Assembly: GCF_040438925.1 (NCBI RefSeq)
Contig: NZ_CP159258.1
Location: 2,122,001-2,186,000 of the forward strand
DNA from: Pseudomonas sp. MYb327
GTDB taxonomy: Bacteria > Pseudomonadota > Gammaproteobacteria > Pseudomonadales > Pseudomonadaceae
Reading direction: 5' to 3'
Length of the DNA: 64,000 bases
Translations under genes and position numbers: made by a program
The notes under the pieces: model-generated
What the model was told of the DNA's origin: nothing
The model's database searches: none
The model's input: only the letters and a program-made list of their open reading frames with translations
Shown here: positions 1 to 8,609 of the stretch, piece by piece
Position numbering within the stretch: position 1 is the stretch's first letter
How the letters are laid out: each line of letters opens with the position of its first letter

Positions 1-130
1 TCCATTCAGTGGGGCGGGTGTTGATGGCGGCGGGCAACCAGCGAGCAAGCATGATGTGGATCGTTCCGATGACAAAACCGAAAAAAAAGGCTCGCCGGAA
101 ATACCCAGAAAGCCCTTGAAGTTGTTCCAA
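1..130 (-). CDS. Possible start of a small membrane protein, cut by the window edge
   Basis: An open frame on the minus strand runs off the left edge. It would begin at a TTG at 130 just after a TAG, or at an ATG at 53. The readable residues include a hydrophobic stretch (FFFGFVIGTIHIMLA) followed by RWLPAAIN, which looks like a membrane segment. No Shine-Dalgarno sequence precedes the TTG. I do not recognise the family. It may be a real gene that continues outside the window, or chance. Little more can be said. Confidence 0.2.
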   Translation of the reverse strand, partial: MEQLQGLSGYFRRAFFFGFVIGTIHIMLARWLPAAINTRPTEW

Positions 131-190
131 CTATTGGGGGAGGAACGAGCACAGTGTGCCGATCATTTCAGATGCTGACAAATTCATATT

Positions 191-209
191 AATGAACCTT
201 CAGTTCATT
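191..209. promoter_or_regulatory. Inverted repeat, operator-like
   Basis: AATGAAC-CTTCA-GTTCATT is a perfect 7-bp inverted repeat with a 5-bp spacer. It overlaps the stop codon of the MFS gene and lies about 60 bp before the possible reading frame at 130. The shape fits a dimeric repressor site such as those of the TetR family. It is AT-rich and has no T-run, so a terminator is less likely. Its function is inferred only. Confidence 0.3.
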
Positions 210-1386
210 ATTTATGAAGTATAGGCACGCCACGGCCACTCATGAAACACAGCAATCCACCCAGCGCCGCGAGTGCGCTCAAGGCGTAAAACATGGTGGG
301 CGCCGGCGTGTGCATCAGCAGGAAGCCGCAGATCACCGGGCTTAGTGCGCCACCGAGAGCGGCCAGGTTCTGCGCCCCGTAGTAACTTCCGCGCAGTTCT
401 TGCGGGGCCAGGGTGTCGATGAAGAGAAATTCGGCCGGGTAAATGATGATTTCCCCGAGGGTGAAGATAAACATCGCCACGCACCAGCCCATCAGGCTAT
501 CCGCGAGGCTGAAGCCGATCAGGCCGAAAATGAACAGCGCAGTGCCTACAACGATCCAGTGGCGCAGGTGCTCGCGCTTAAGGAATCGTCCGATCTGATA
601 TTGCAGCAGGATCACGCTGATGGCGTTGCAGGCGAGCAGGGCGGCCATCACCTTGAGCGTGTTCTGGTCATCGCTGGTTACCAGCAAGTATTGCGAAAGA
701 TAGAAGGTGAAGCGGCCATGAACCACAGTGCTGAGCAGGCAGCCGAGGGTGAACATGATAAGGGTGCGGTCGTTTTTCAGGGTGATCAGGGTTTTAAGGA
801 AGCTCTGCACTTGTCCGGTCGAAAGAGGCAGCGCCGGGTCTCTGGCGATCCCGGTGAGTAAGAATATGCTGAAAAACGCAATGCCAGCGGCGATCAGAAA
901 CGGTGCGATAGGATAAACCCCGGCAATCACCACGCCGAGCATCGGGCCGACGGCGTAGCCAATGTTGGTCAGGGTGTAGCTGAGGGAAAATGCCTTGGCA
1001 CGTTGGCCCACGGGCAGGTTTTCACTCAGGATCGCTTTGGAGCCGATAAGAAACAACGCCGAAGCGGTTTCAGTGACCACCAGCGTGACGGTGGTCAGGT
1101 AGAGGTTTTCAGCGAAGGTCAGCAGCACCAGGCCAATCGCGCTGGAGAGCATGGTCAGCATCAGCAGTCGGCGCTTTTCCAGACGGTCGATGATGTAACC
1201 GCCATAGAGCGCGAGCAGCGTCGCGATGAACACCGCAATGCCCAGCAGCAAGCCAACGTCTTGTTGGTTGAGGCCGAGCTTGTTGCTCAGGAACAGCGTG
1301 AGCATCGGGCTGGTGATTGCGCGGCTGATGACGATAGTCAGCGAGCAGATCAGCAGCCGGCGGATGACGAGCGAATAGGTGGTCAC
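208..1386 (-). CDS. MFS transporter, drug-exporter type
   Basis: A 392-residue integral inner-membrane protein of the major facilitator superfamily, with many hydrophobic segments and the usual family length. Between the second and third segments it reads GGYIIDRLEKRRLL, which matches the loop 2-3 signature (G-x3-D-R-x-G-R/K-R-R). The open frame extends upstream to 1692, but that part is basic and does not look like a protein. It also covers the REP element at 1449-1530. The GTG at 1386 (VTTYSLVIRRLL) is therefore the more likely start. The gene stands alone between an intergenic REP and the left edge. The substrate cannot be told from sequence; multidrug or metabolite export is typical. Family call is firm, start is less so. 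Confidence 0.8.
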   Translation of the reverse strand: MTTYSLVIRRLLICSLTIVISRAITSPMLTLFLSNKLGLNQQDVGLLLGIAVFIATLLALYGGYIIDRLEKRRLLMLTMLSSAIGLVLLTFAENLYLTTVTLVVTETASALFLIGSKAILSENLPVGQRAKAFSLSYTLTNIGYAVGPMLGVVIAGVYPIAPFLIAAGIAFFSIFLLTGIARDPALPLSTGQVQSFLKTLITLKNDRTLIMFTLGCLLSTVVHGRFTFYLSQYLLVTSDDQNTLKVMAALLACNAISVILLQYQIGRFLKREHLRHWIVVGTALFIFGLIGFSLADSLMGWCVAMFIFTLGEIIIYPAEFLFIDTLAPQELRGSYYGAQNLAALGGALSPVICGFLLMHTPAPTMFYALSALAALGGLLCFMSGRGVPILHK

Positions 1387-1448
1387 GGGAAGTTGAAAGT
1401 CCTTGTTCGGTGCTGTAGCAATCCTCCCACAGGTGATTATCGATTCCC

Positions 1449-1530
1449 GTAGGAGCTGCCGAAGGCTGCGATCTTTATGTTGATCCTGGCGATGCAACGT
1501 CAAAAGATCGCAGCCTGCGGGAGCTCCTAC
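1449..1530. repeat. REP-type inverted repeat pair
   Basis: Two imperfect arms, GTAGGAGCTGCCGAAGGCTGCGATC and its near complement ending GGGAGCTCCTAC, face each other across a short spacer. This is the GTAGGAGCTGC/GATCGCAGCC class of Pseudomonas REP. It fills most of the gap between the MFS gene and ugd and could fold into a long hairpin in either transcript. Confidence 0.8.
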
Positions 1531-1558
1531 AAGGGCGATGCGGTAAATCAGATAATAA

Positions 1559-2938
1559 TCAGGCGACGATCGATGCCGCCGGCCAGCGCTGCAACGGAAT
1601 CGGCAGCTGGCGCGATTCGCCACGGCCCATCGGGAAGTACAGGAAACCATTGCGCGCGAGGCGGTCTGCATCATAGAGGTTGCGACCGTCAAAGATCACC
1701 GGAGCATTGAGCCGTTGGCGAATAAGCTCGAAATCCGGCGCCTTGAACTGTTGCCATTCGGTGCAAATGATCAGCGCATCGGCGCCGGCCAGCACCGATT
1801 CCGGCGTGCCCATGAGCATCAGCTTCGATTCATCGGGATACAACTGCTGGGTTTCCTGCATGGCTTCTGGGTCGAAAGCGCGCACGTTGGCGCCAGCAGC
1901 CCACAGCGCTTCGAGCAAGACGCGGCTCGGGGCATCGCGCATGTCGTCGGTATTGGGTTTGAACGCCAGGCCCCAAAGGGCAAAGGTCTTGCCACGCAAA
2001 TCGCCCTGGTAGAACGCCTTGATCCGCTCGAACAGCTTGTGTTTCTGCCGTTGGTTGATGGCTTCCACCGCTTGCAGCAGGTCGCTGGAGCAGTGGGCCT
2101 CTTCGGCGCTGTGAATCAGCGCGCGCATGTCCTTGGGGAAGCACGAGCCACCATAACCGCAGCCGGGGTAGATGAAGTGGTAACCGATGCGCGAATCGGC
2201 GCCGATGCCCAGCCGAACCGATTCGATGTCCGCGCCCAGGTGTTCGGCCAGTTCGGCAATCTGGTTGATGAAGCTGATCTTGGTCGCCAGCATGCAGTTC
2301 GCGGCGTACTTGGTCAGCTCGGCGCTGCGCAGGTCCATAAACATGATCCGGTCATGGTTGCGGTTGAACGGCGCGTACAGGTCACGCATGACGTCGCGCA
2401 CTTCTTCGCGCTCGCAACCGATGACGATGCGATCCGGGCGTCGGCAGTCGGCCACGGCCGAGCCTTCCTTGAGAAATTCGGGGTTGGAAACGATATCGAA
2501 TTGCAGCAAGCGCCCTACCTTGATCAGGCACTTGTCGATGTGCGCGCGCAAGGTATCGCCGGTGCCCACCGGGACCGTGGATTTCTCCACCAAAATTACC
2601 GGTTGTTCGCGATGGCGTGCCACGGCGTCGCCCACCGACAGCACGTAGCGCAGGTCCGCCGAGCCATCGTCCCGGGACGGCGTGCCGACCGCGATGAACA
2701 AGACCTGGCCGTGTTGCACCGCGAGTTTTTCATCGCTGGTGAACTGCAGCCTTTTAGCGTCCAGGCTTTCGCGCACCAGGCTGGCCAGCCCCGGCTCGAA
2801 AATGCTCACGTGGCCCTGTTGCAGCAGCTCGACTTTTTTCTGGTCGATATCCATACACACCACGTCATGGCCAACTTCTGCCAAGACCGCTGCCTGCACC
2901 AGACCGACGTAACCGCTACCAAACACACTGATTTTCAT
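1559..2938 (-). CDS. ugd: UDP-glucose 6-dehydrogenase
   Basis: A 459-residue cytoplasmic enzyme that oxidises UDP-glucose to UDP-glucuronate with two NAD+, feeding exopolysaccharide or lipid A modification. The N-terminus has the Rossmann motif GSGYVG. The catalytic cysteine sits in YGGSCFPKD at residue 266, and the WGLAFKPNTDDMRDAPS stretch of the C-terminal UDP-binding domain is intact. The start at 2938 (MKISVFG) is chosen because AGGAG precedes it at good spacing; the longer frame to 2986 adds residues without homology. Length matches the family. It stands alone here, not inside a polysaccharide cluster, so its regulation and pathway partner are not visible. Confidence 0.95.
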   Translation of the reverse strand: MKISVFGSGYVGLVQAAVLAEVGHDVVCMDIDQKKVELLQQGHVSIFEPGLASLVRESLDAKRLQFTSDEKLAVQHGQVLFIAVGTPSRDDGSADLRYVLSVGDAVARHREQPVILVEKSTVPVGTGDTLRAHIDKCLIKVGRLLQFDIVSNPEFLKEGSAVADCRRPDRIVIGCEREEVRDVMRDLYAPFNRNHDRIMFMDLRSAELTKYAANCMLATKISFINQIAELAEHLGADIESVRLGIGADSRIGYHFIYPGCGYGGSCFPKDMRALIHSAEEAHCSSDLLQAVEAINQRQKHKLFERIKAFYQGDLRGKTFALWGLAFKPNTDDMRDAPSRVLLEALWAAGANVRAFDPEAMQETQQLYPDESKLMLMGTPESVLAGADALIICTEWQQFKAPDFELIRQRLNAPVIFDGRNLYDADRLARNGFLYFPMGRGESRQLPIPLQRWPAASIVA

Positions 2939-3097
2939 GAGGCACTCCTGTCCCGATCGACTCCGGTTCAGGATTAACACGGCCATATTTCAGTTCATCT
3001 ATCGCCCAGACACCGGCCACTGCCGCACGGTAATTGACATTCCGTGCCTTGGGCGGCAGCGTAGCGCCCCATGCCGATCCGATAACGCGGATTACCT

Positions 3098-3125
3098 GTG
3101 GCGAGGGAGCTTGCTCCCTCGCCAC
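3098..3125. repeat. Near-perfect hairpin, GTGGCGAGGGAGC class REP half
   Basis: GTGGCGAGGGAGC and GCTCCCTCGCCAC are perfect 13-bp arms separated by two bases. This is another common Pseudomonas intergenic repeat. It lies in the divergent gap between ugd and the tyrosine recombinase, next to the terminator-like hairpin at 3125-3149. Confidence 0.7.
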
Positions 3126-3149
3126 GGGCGTAACGCCCGATCCTTTTTT
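3125..3149 (+). terminator. Terminator-like hairpin ahead of the recombinase
   Basis: CGGGCG-TAA-CGCCCG followed by ATCCTTTTTTG has the form of a rho-independent terminator on the plus strand. No plus-strand gene lies upstream in the window. It therefore sits in the leader of the recombinase gene, about 37 bp before its TTG start, and could act as an attenuator or block read-through. Confidence 0.5.
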
Positions 3150-3185
3150 GCTTACTTTCAGTATTTTTATTCAAGGCCGTTTCGT

Positions 3186-4124
3186 TTGACTGACTTGCCC
3201 GCTGTTGCTGCAAATACTCCCCAGACCAATCCGCTCACCGTGTACCTGGCGCGACTCGCGCCGTCCAGCCAACTGACCATGCGCTATGTGTTGCAGGATG
3301 CCGCCGACCGCTTGGGCTTCGAAGACGTGAACATCGAGGAAATTCCCTGGCACAACCTGCAACCCGAGGATGTGATTGCGCTGGTGGCCACGTTACGTGC
3401 CGATGGTTATGCCCCGAACACTTCGTCGCTGTACGTCAATGCCGTGCGCGGGGTGATGAACGAAGCGTGGCGCATGAGCCTGATCAGCCAGGAACACTTG
3501 CTGAAAATGCGCTCGGTCAAGGGTATTGCCGGTACACGGCTGTCCCAGGGGCGCAACCTTCGGCGCTCGCTGATCCAGGAGTTGATGGAAGTCTGCGCTG
3601 CCGATCCACGGCCGCAGGGGCTGCGGGACGCGGCGATCATCGGGATTCTGTACGGCTCGGGGATGCGCAAATCGGAATCGGTGAACCTCGATCTGAATCA
3701 GGTCGATTTCACCGAACGCAGCCTGCGGGTCATCGCCAAGGGCAACAAGCAGTTGATCAAATACGCTCCGGCCTGGGCCTTTGCCAAACTCGACGCCTGG
3801 CTGGAGCTGCGCCGCTCAATGCTCAAAGAAGGTGAGGTGGACGATCCGTTCCTGTTCAACCGTATACGTCGTGGCAGCCACATCACCCGCGAGCGCATCA
3901 CCAAACATGCGATCTATTACATTGCCCGGCAGCGTGGTGCGCAGGTCGGGGTGAAAATCATGCCCCATGATTTCCGTCGTTCATTCATTACTCGAGTGAT
4001 CGAGGAACACGATCTGTCGATCGCGCAGAAACTCGCCCATCACAGCAACATCCAGACAACGGCCAACTACGATGTGCGCGATGACAACGAACGGCGCCGC
4101 GCGGTGGACCGATTCGATCTTTGA
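3186..4124 (+). CDS. Tyrosine recombinase / integrase, XerC/D-like
   Basis: A 312-residue site-specific recombinase. The N-terminal half is a SAM-like core-binding domain. The C-terminal half has the full catalytic set: R161 in GMRKSE, K185 in IAKGNKQ, H261 and R264 in MPHDFRR, H286 and the nucleophile Y295 in HSNIQTTANY. The open frame starts at 2937, but residues before 3186 overlap REP sequence and do not look coding, so the TTG at 3186 (LTDLPAV) is chosen; AAGG lies upstream. It converges on the ABC operon with a 10-bp gap. No excisionase, phage genes, att repeats or tRNA are nearby, so it may be a domesticated recombinase rather than part of a live element. Confidence 0.88.
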   Translation: MTDLPAVAANTPQTNPLTVYLARLAPSSQLTMRYVLQDAADRLGFEDVNIEEIPWHNLQPEDVIALVATLRADGYAPNTSSLYVNAVRGVMNEAWRMSLISQEHLLKMRSVKGIAGTRLSQGRNLRRSLIQELMEVCAADPRPQGLRDAAIIGILYGSGMRKSESVNLDLNQVDFTERSLRVIAKGNKQLIKYAPAWAFAKLDAWLELRRSMLKEGEVDDPFLFNRIRRGSHITRERITKHAIYYIARQRGAQVGVKIMPHDFRRSFITRVIEEHDLSIAQKLAHHSNIQTTANYDVRDDNERRRAVDRFDL

Positions 4125-4134
4125 CGGTTGGCGC

Positions 4135-5205
4135 TCAAGGTTCACTCAGCACGTGGGCATGGCCGATGGTGGAAACGTGAACCGCGCTGCCGGCCGGTGG
4201 CGCATACATGCCCGAGCTGCGCACCAGCAGTGATCGACCGGACTGCTCACCGGAGGCCGAGGACTGCAACTCCACTGTCAGCGTGCAGGTATTGCCGCTG
4301 AAATCCCGCTCGGTGACCACGGCGCGGCAACCCACGACTTCCGCGGTATGGGGCTGGATACTGGCCAACTGAAGTTGCTCGGGACGCAGCATGATTTGCG
4401 CCGCGCTGTTGTTGCGGTGGTTGTTGACCGGTATCCGCCCCAGATCGCAATGGGCCCAACCGGCTTCGATGCGGGCGGGCATGACTACGGCGTCGCCGAG
4501 AAACAGCGCAGTCTGGACGTCGTCAGGGTAGCGATACAGGTCCAGCGGATGCCCAGACTGCACGAGCCGGCCATGGCGCATGACTGCCAGTTGATCGGCG
4601 AAGGACAGCGCCTCGCTCTGGTCATGAGTCACCAGAATGGTGGTGACGCCTGCCTCGGCCAGCAACCGTGCGACCAGTTTGCGCATGGTCGCGCGCAAAC
4701 CGGTATCAAGCGCCGAAAACGGTTCGTCCAGCAGCATCAACCGTGGTTGTTGGGCCAGAGCGCGTGCCAGGGCCACACGTTGTTGCTGACCGCCCGAAAG
4801 TTCGTGGGGCCAACGCTCGGCCATGTGCGCGTCCAGGGCGACACTGTCCATCAACTCCGCAATTCTTTGCTGTTTTTCGCTGCCCTTTATCGACAGCCCG
4901 AAGCCGATGTTGGAGGCCACGGTCATGTGCGGAAACAACGCGCCATCCTGTGGAACGTAGCCGATCAGGCGTTGGTGCGCGGGTACTTCATGGGTGCTGT
5001 CGACCAGGGTCTGGCCGTTGAGCGACAGGCGACCGCTGTCGGGAAACTCGAAACCGGCGATCATCCGCAGCAACGTGGTTTTACCCGACCCCGACGGGCC
5101 GACGATCACCGTGCGGCTGCCAGTGGGTACTGACAGGCTGACGTTTTCCAGGGCCCGATGGGAGCCATAGGACTTCGAGATCGAATGCAGTTCTAAAGCG
5201 TTCAT
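4135..5205 (-). CDS. ABC transporter ATP-binding protein, iron(III)/FbpC-PotA type
   Basis: A 356-residue ATPase that would power the importer encoded upstream. Walker A is GPSGSGKTT near residue 40, the signature is [15 protein letters not shown], and Walker B is [12 protein letters not shown]. The last hundred residues form a TOBE-like regulatory domain ([14 protein letters not shown]), as in FbpC and PotA. Its ATG overlaps the stop of the permease gene by 4 bp, which indicates translational coupling. It is the last gene of the three-gene operon 7817-4135. Iron(III) as substrate is inferred from the binding protein and Fur-like box; thiamine or other CUT1-type cargo is possible but less likely. 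Confidence 0.88.
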   Translation of the reverse strand: MNALELHSISKSYGSHRALENVSLSVPTGSRTVIVGPSGSGKTTLLRMIAGFEFPDSGRLSLNGQTLVDSTHEVPAHQRLIGYVPQDGALFPHMTVASNIGFGLSIKGSEKQQRIAELMDSVALDAHMAERWPHELSGGQQQRVALARALAQQPRLMLLDEPFSALDTGLRATMRKLVARLLAEAGVTTILVTHDQSEALSFADQLAVMRHGRLVQSGHPLDLYRYPDDVQTALFLGDAVVMPARIEAGWAHCDLGRIPVNNHRNNSAAQIMLRPEQLQLASIQPHTAEVVGCRAVVTERDFSGNTCTLTVELQSSASGEQSGRSLLVRSSGMYAPPAGSAVHVSTIGHAHVLSEP

Positions 5206-6803
5206 CGGCCAGCCGTTTTTTTGGATTGGTGATAAAGGAGTCCGGTCAGCGGCATCGATAGCACAATCATCAACAGGGCATAGGGTGCCGCCGCGGCGTA
5301 ATCGATTTCGCTGGTCATCGCCCAGAACCCGGTCGCCAGGGTGCGCGTCCCGTTCGGGGCGAGCAGCAGGGTAGCGGTCAGTTCATTGGTGATCGCCAGG
5401 AAGACCAATGCAGCGCCAGCTGCGGCCCCCGGTGCGGCCAGGCGCAGGGTGATCAGCCACAATGCCCGGGCCGGCGAACGGCCCAGGCTGCGGGCGATGT
5501 TTTCCAGCTCCACCGGCGCCTGGGCGATGCCGGCACGCAGGCTCACTAACGCGCGCGGCAGGAACATCAGCAGGTAAGCCAGCAGCACAGTGATCGTGGT
5601 CTGGTAAATCGGCCGGGCAAAATGGATCGTGACCGTCACCAAGGCCAGCGCAACGACAATTCCCGGTAATGAGCTGGTGATGTAGTTGCAGCTTTCCAGC
5701 AGGCGTTGCAGTCGTCCGGGGGAGCGGATCGACAGCCAGGCAATCGGGATCGCTGCACAGGTGGTTAACGCCGCCCCCGCCACGCCGAACAGCAGGGTTT
5801 GCTGCAGCGCCGGCCACAGTTCGGTCAGGTCCCAGACTTCCATGCCCCCGGCGATCAGCCATCGACCGAGCGTCATCAATGGCACGCCCAGGGCGAGAAC
5901 GCAGGTGATGATCAGCAGGGCAAAGGCGAGGGTTTTCGACGAAAGGCCCAGGCATACGATACGTTGCTCTCGGGCGCTACCCGAACCAACGCGGGCATAG
6001 CGCGCGGTGCCACGGGCCGCTGACTCCACCGTCAACATCAGCAGGCAGAACAGTGCCAACACACTGGCCAGCATGTGTGCGGCAGGACCGTTGAAGGTGG
6101 ATTTGAACTGATCGAAGATCGCTGTGGTGAAGGTGTCGAAGCGGATCATCGCGTACAAACCGTATTCGGCCAGCAAGTGCAGACCGACGAGCAGGGCGCC
6201 GCCGCAAATCGCAAGGCGCAACTGCGGTAGTACCACGCGGAAAAATACCGCCCAGGGTTTCAGCCCCAAAGATTCGGCGACATCTTCAATGGCCGGATCG
6301 AGCCGGCGCAGGGTCGCTGCAACCGGCAGGTAAAGGAACGGAAAGTAAGCGATCACCGACACCAGCACGCCGGCGAACAAGCCGTGAATCGGCGGAACCA
6401 GACTGACCCATGCGTAGCTGTGCACGAACGCGGGCACCGCCAGCGGCGCGGTCGCCAGCAACGACCACCAGCGCCGACCGGGCAAATTGGTGCGTTCCGT
6501 CAACCAGGCCAGCGTCACTCCCAGGGTGATGCACAAGGGAATCGTCAGCAGCACCAGCAACAGGGTGTTAACCAGCAGTTCACCGACCCGTGGCCGGAAC
6601 ACCAGGGTAACAACGGTATCCCAGCCGGTTTGCAACGACACGCCGATGACATAGGCAATCGGTAGCAGCGCCAGCAACGAAACCAGCACCGACAAACCGA
6701 CCACCCACGCGCCACCGCGGCTTGCAAACACGCCGCGTGATCGTCGACGCAGATGGGTGGGTGTCGTTTCGGCGACACCCACCGGCAAGATTTCAGGAAT
6801 CAA
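5202..6803 (-). CDS. ABC transporter permease, fused two-domain iron(III)/FbpB type
   Basis: A 533-residue inner-membrane protein carrying two BinPDT-type permease halves in one chain, each with an EAA-like loop ([21 protein letters not shown] and [20 protein letters not shown]). This tandem arrangement is characteristic of FbpB, SfuB and ThiP. The start is uncertain. The frame opens with a TTG at 6803 directly after the TAA of the binding-protein gene, with only a weak Shine-Dalgarno sequence; internal TTG or GTG codons about 5-7 codons later are alternatives. It overlaps the ATPase gene by 4 bp. Confidence 0.88.
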   Translation of the reverse strand: MIPEILPVGVAETTPTHLRRRSRGVFASRGGAWVVGLSVLVSLLALLPIAYVIGVSLQTGWDTVVTLVFRPRVGELLVNTLLLVLLTIPLCITLGVTLAWLTERTNLPGRRWWSLLATAPLAVPAFVHSYAWVSLVPPIHGLFAGVLVSVIAYFPFLYLPVAATLRRLDPAIEDVAESLGLKPWAVFFRVVLPQLRLAICGGALLVGLHLLAEYGLYAMIRFDTFTTAIFDQFKSTFNGPAAHMLASVLALFCLLMLTVESAARGTARYARVGSGSAREQRIVCLGLSSKTLAFALLIITCVLALGVPLMTLGRWLIAGGMEVWDLTELWPALQQTLLFGVAGAALTTCAAIPIAWLSIRSPGRLQRLLESCNYITSSLPGIVVALALVTVTIHFARPIYQTTITVLLAYLLMFLPRALVSLRAGIAQAPVELENIARSLGRSPARALWLITLRLAAPGAAAGAALVFLAITNELTATLLLAPNGTRTLATGFWAMTSEIDYAAAAPYALLMIVLSMPLTGLLYHQSKKTAGR

Positions 6804-7817
6804 TTAAAGCAGTCCCGCCTGAGTCATCAGCTCCACGGCTTTTTTACTGTCGAGTTTCGAGGCGTCGACGGTGGGAGCGTCAAGCTGTTGCAAAGGCATC
6901 AGTTTTGGGTTGGATTCCGCGTTTTTGCCCACGGCGTATTCAAACGATTTACCGTTCTTGAGAATGGCCTGGCCGTCCTTGCCGGTAATCCATTTGAGGA
7001 AGGCCTGGGCTTGTTCCTTATTCTTGCTGGAAGCCAGGACGCCGCCGCCGGAGATGCTGACAAACGCACCCGGATCCTTGTGCTTGAAGTAGTGCAGGGC
7101 GGTGTTTTTGCTGTTCTCGCCGGTCTTGGCTTGATCCACGAAGCTGTAATAGTGGTAGATCACGCCGCTGTCGATCTGCCCGGCATTCACCGCTTTGAGC
7201 ACGGAGCTGTTACCCCGGTAGGCAGTGAAGTTGGTTTTCATCGCCTTCAGCCATTCGAGGGTTGCGGCTTCACCTTTCTGTTCCAGGATGGCGGCGACGA
7301 TGGCCTGGAAGTCGGCACCGCCCGGCGAGGCGCCCCAGCGACCTTTCCAGCTTGGCGCGGCGAGGTCCATCAGCGATTTCGGCAGGTCGGTTTCTGGCAG
7401 TTTGCTCGGGTTGTAGACGAAAACCGTCGAACGCGCCGCGATCCCCACCCATTTGCCATGGGCCGGGCGGTACGCTGAATCGACTTGCTCCAGGGTGGCT
7501 TGGTCCACGGGCGCAAACAAGCCTGCGCCATCGACCAGGACCATCGCCGGGGAGTTTTCGGTCAGGAACACATCCGCTGGCGATTCTGCACCTTCCTGCA
7601 CGATCTGGTTGCCCATTTCGGTGTCATCGCCGTTGCGCAAGGTCACTGGAATCCCGGTTTCTTGTGTAAACCCTTCGACCCAGGATTTGGTCAGGCTTTC
7701 ATGCTGTGCGTTGTAGACCACGATGCCGACGGTATCGGCCGCATGGACCTGCCCGATGCTTAGCAAAGCGGTGGCCAGCAAGGCCTTTTTGAGGAACGAA
7801 GGGATAGGGGATTTCAT
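6804..7817 (-). CDS. Iron(III)-type ABC transporter substrate-binding protein
   Basis: A 337-residue periplasmic protein of the FbpA/FutA class. Residues 1-26 are a typical Sec signal (KKALLATALLSIGQVHA, cleavage at VHA-AD). The mature part begins VGIVVYNAQHESLTKSWVEGF, and the family pattern continues with PADVFLTENSPAM and a pair of tyrosines in GVIYHYYSF of the kind that bind ferric iron. It leads a three-gene operon with the permease and ATPase and has a Fur-like box about 80 bp upstream. Together these support ferric iron import into the cytoplasm. The metal itself cannot be proven from sequence. Confidence 0.88.
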   Translation of the reverse strand: MKSPIPSFLKKALLATALLSIGQVHAADTVGIVVYNAQHESLTKSWVEGFTQETGIPVTLRNGDDTEMGNQIVQEGAESPADVFLTENSPAMVLVDGAGLFAPVDQATLEQVDSAYRPAHGKWVGIAARSTVFVYNPSKLPETDLPKSLMDLAAPSWKGRWGASPGGADFQAIVAAILEQKGEAATLEWLKAMKTNFTAYRGNSSVLKAVNAGQIDSGVIYHYYSFVDQAKTGENSKNTALHYFKHKDPGAFVSISGGGVLASSKNKEQAQAFLKWITGKDGQAILKNGKSFEYAVGKNAESNPKLMPLQQLDAPTVDASKLDSKKAVELMTQAGLL

Positions 7818-7895
7818 GCGGCGCCAGCTCCTGTTTTTTTTAGTCTTGCAGGCTGATTCGAGCGAATCGACAAAGGAAGGACGTCAATTATTCTA

Positions 7896-7915
7896 GATCA
7901 ATACGAATCATTTGC
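7896..7915 (-). promoter_or_regulatory. Fur-like box before the iron importer
   Basis: On the minus strand the site reads GCAAATGATTCGTATTGATC. Its first half is identical to the Pseudomonas Fur consensus half (GCAAATGATTC) and the second half keeps ATT spacing. It lies 79-98 bp upstream of the binding-protein start, where a promoter is expected. This fits iron repression of the operon; binding is inferred. Confidence 0.55.
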
Positions 7916-7984
7916 AGGTTTAAGGCGGCGCTAATGTAAAACCTCTAATGAGAAAAAATCGTCAATTGAGTTAACCAGCGAAAC

Positions 7985-8014
7985 CTGTGGGAGCGAGCAG
8001 ATTCACTCCCACAG
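7985..8014. terminator. Hairpin downstream of the pqi operon
   Basis: CTGTGGGAG and CTCCCACAG are perfect 9-bp arms around a 12-nt loop, 11 bp beyond the pqiC stop. It looks like a degenerate REP of the GTGGGAGCGAGC class and may serve as the transcription end. No clear T-run follows on the minus strand. Confidence 0.45.
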
Positions 8015-8025
8015 TGGACCGCGTG

Positions 8026-8592
8026 TTACTGGCCGGCATTGACCGAAGGACAACTTTTTTGTGTACCCGCCGCTGCCTGGCTGATCAGGGCGGCCAGGCG
8101 TTTGACGTTGTTCTGCTGCGCGGCCACCAGCTCATCGATAGACGGTCCGGACGGAGTCTGCAAAGTGCTGCGGCAAGTTTCCATGACGGTCTCAGTTCCA
8201 TTGCCGGTGCGAAGGCGCCATTTGACGTCAAGCAAACCGTACTGACCTGGCACCGAATCAAAGCGCTGTACCTCCACACGCACCGAAAGTCTTCGCTGCG
8301 GATTGTTGTTGATCATTTGGTCGTCCAGAGCACTGCGCAACTCATCCACCAGGCTGGCTCCCCACCACTCGGTTTCAAGGATCGCCATGCCGGTATTGCC
8401 TTGACGCACGACGATCTGCGGGCGATCTACCTGCGGCGGAACAGTGAGGCTTTCAATCTGGATATCCGCCGTATTGCGTGAACTGCCCGTCAATTGCGCG
8501 GGGGTCAACGTGTGAAACTGGATCGGATCGCTGCGGCAAGCGGTGAGCAATGACAACGCAGCGACCAACGTGATTTTCAGTGGAAAAGCCAT
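8026..8592 (-). CDS. pqiC: ABC-type transport auxiliary lipoprotein PqiC
   Basis: A 188-residue lipoprotein that would sit in the outer membrane and contact the PqiB tube that spans the periplasm. The signal ends in the lipobox LTAC, and the mature part begins RSDPIQFHTLTP, which is the PqiC/YmbA pattern (PxxFYTL-like). The start at 8592 is chosen because AGGAG lies at good distance. An alternative ATG at 8613 overlaps the pqiB stop. It is the last gene of the pqiA-pqiA-pqiB-pqiC set, as in other Pseudomonas. Confidence 0.85.
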   Translation of the reverse strand: MAFPLKITLVAALSLLTACRSDPIQFHTLTPAQLTGSSRNTADIQIESLTVPPQVDRPQIVVRQGNTGMAILETEWWGASLVDELRSALDDQMINNNPQRRLSVRVEVQRFDSVPGQYGLLDVKWRLRTGNGTETVMETCRSTLQTPSGPSIDELVAAQQNNVKRLAALISQAAAGTQKSCPSVNAGQ

Positions 8593-8609
8593 GAATGTTG
8601 CTCCTGTGG

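Noticed and set aside
1715..2977. Long plus-strand frame opposite ugd
   Set aside because: Shadow of ugd with typical antisense composition and no ribosome site.
3186..4124. Phage or integrative element around the tyrosine recombinase
   Set aside because: Neighbours are ordinary chromosomal genes on both sides, no attachment repeats or tRNA were found, and codon use does not stand out.
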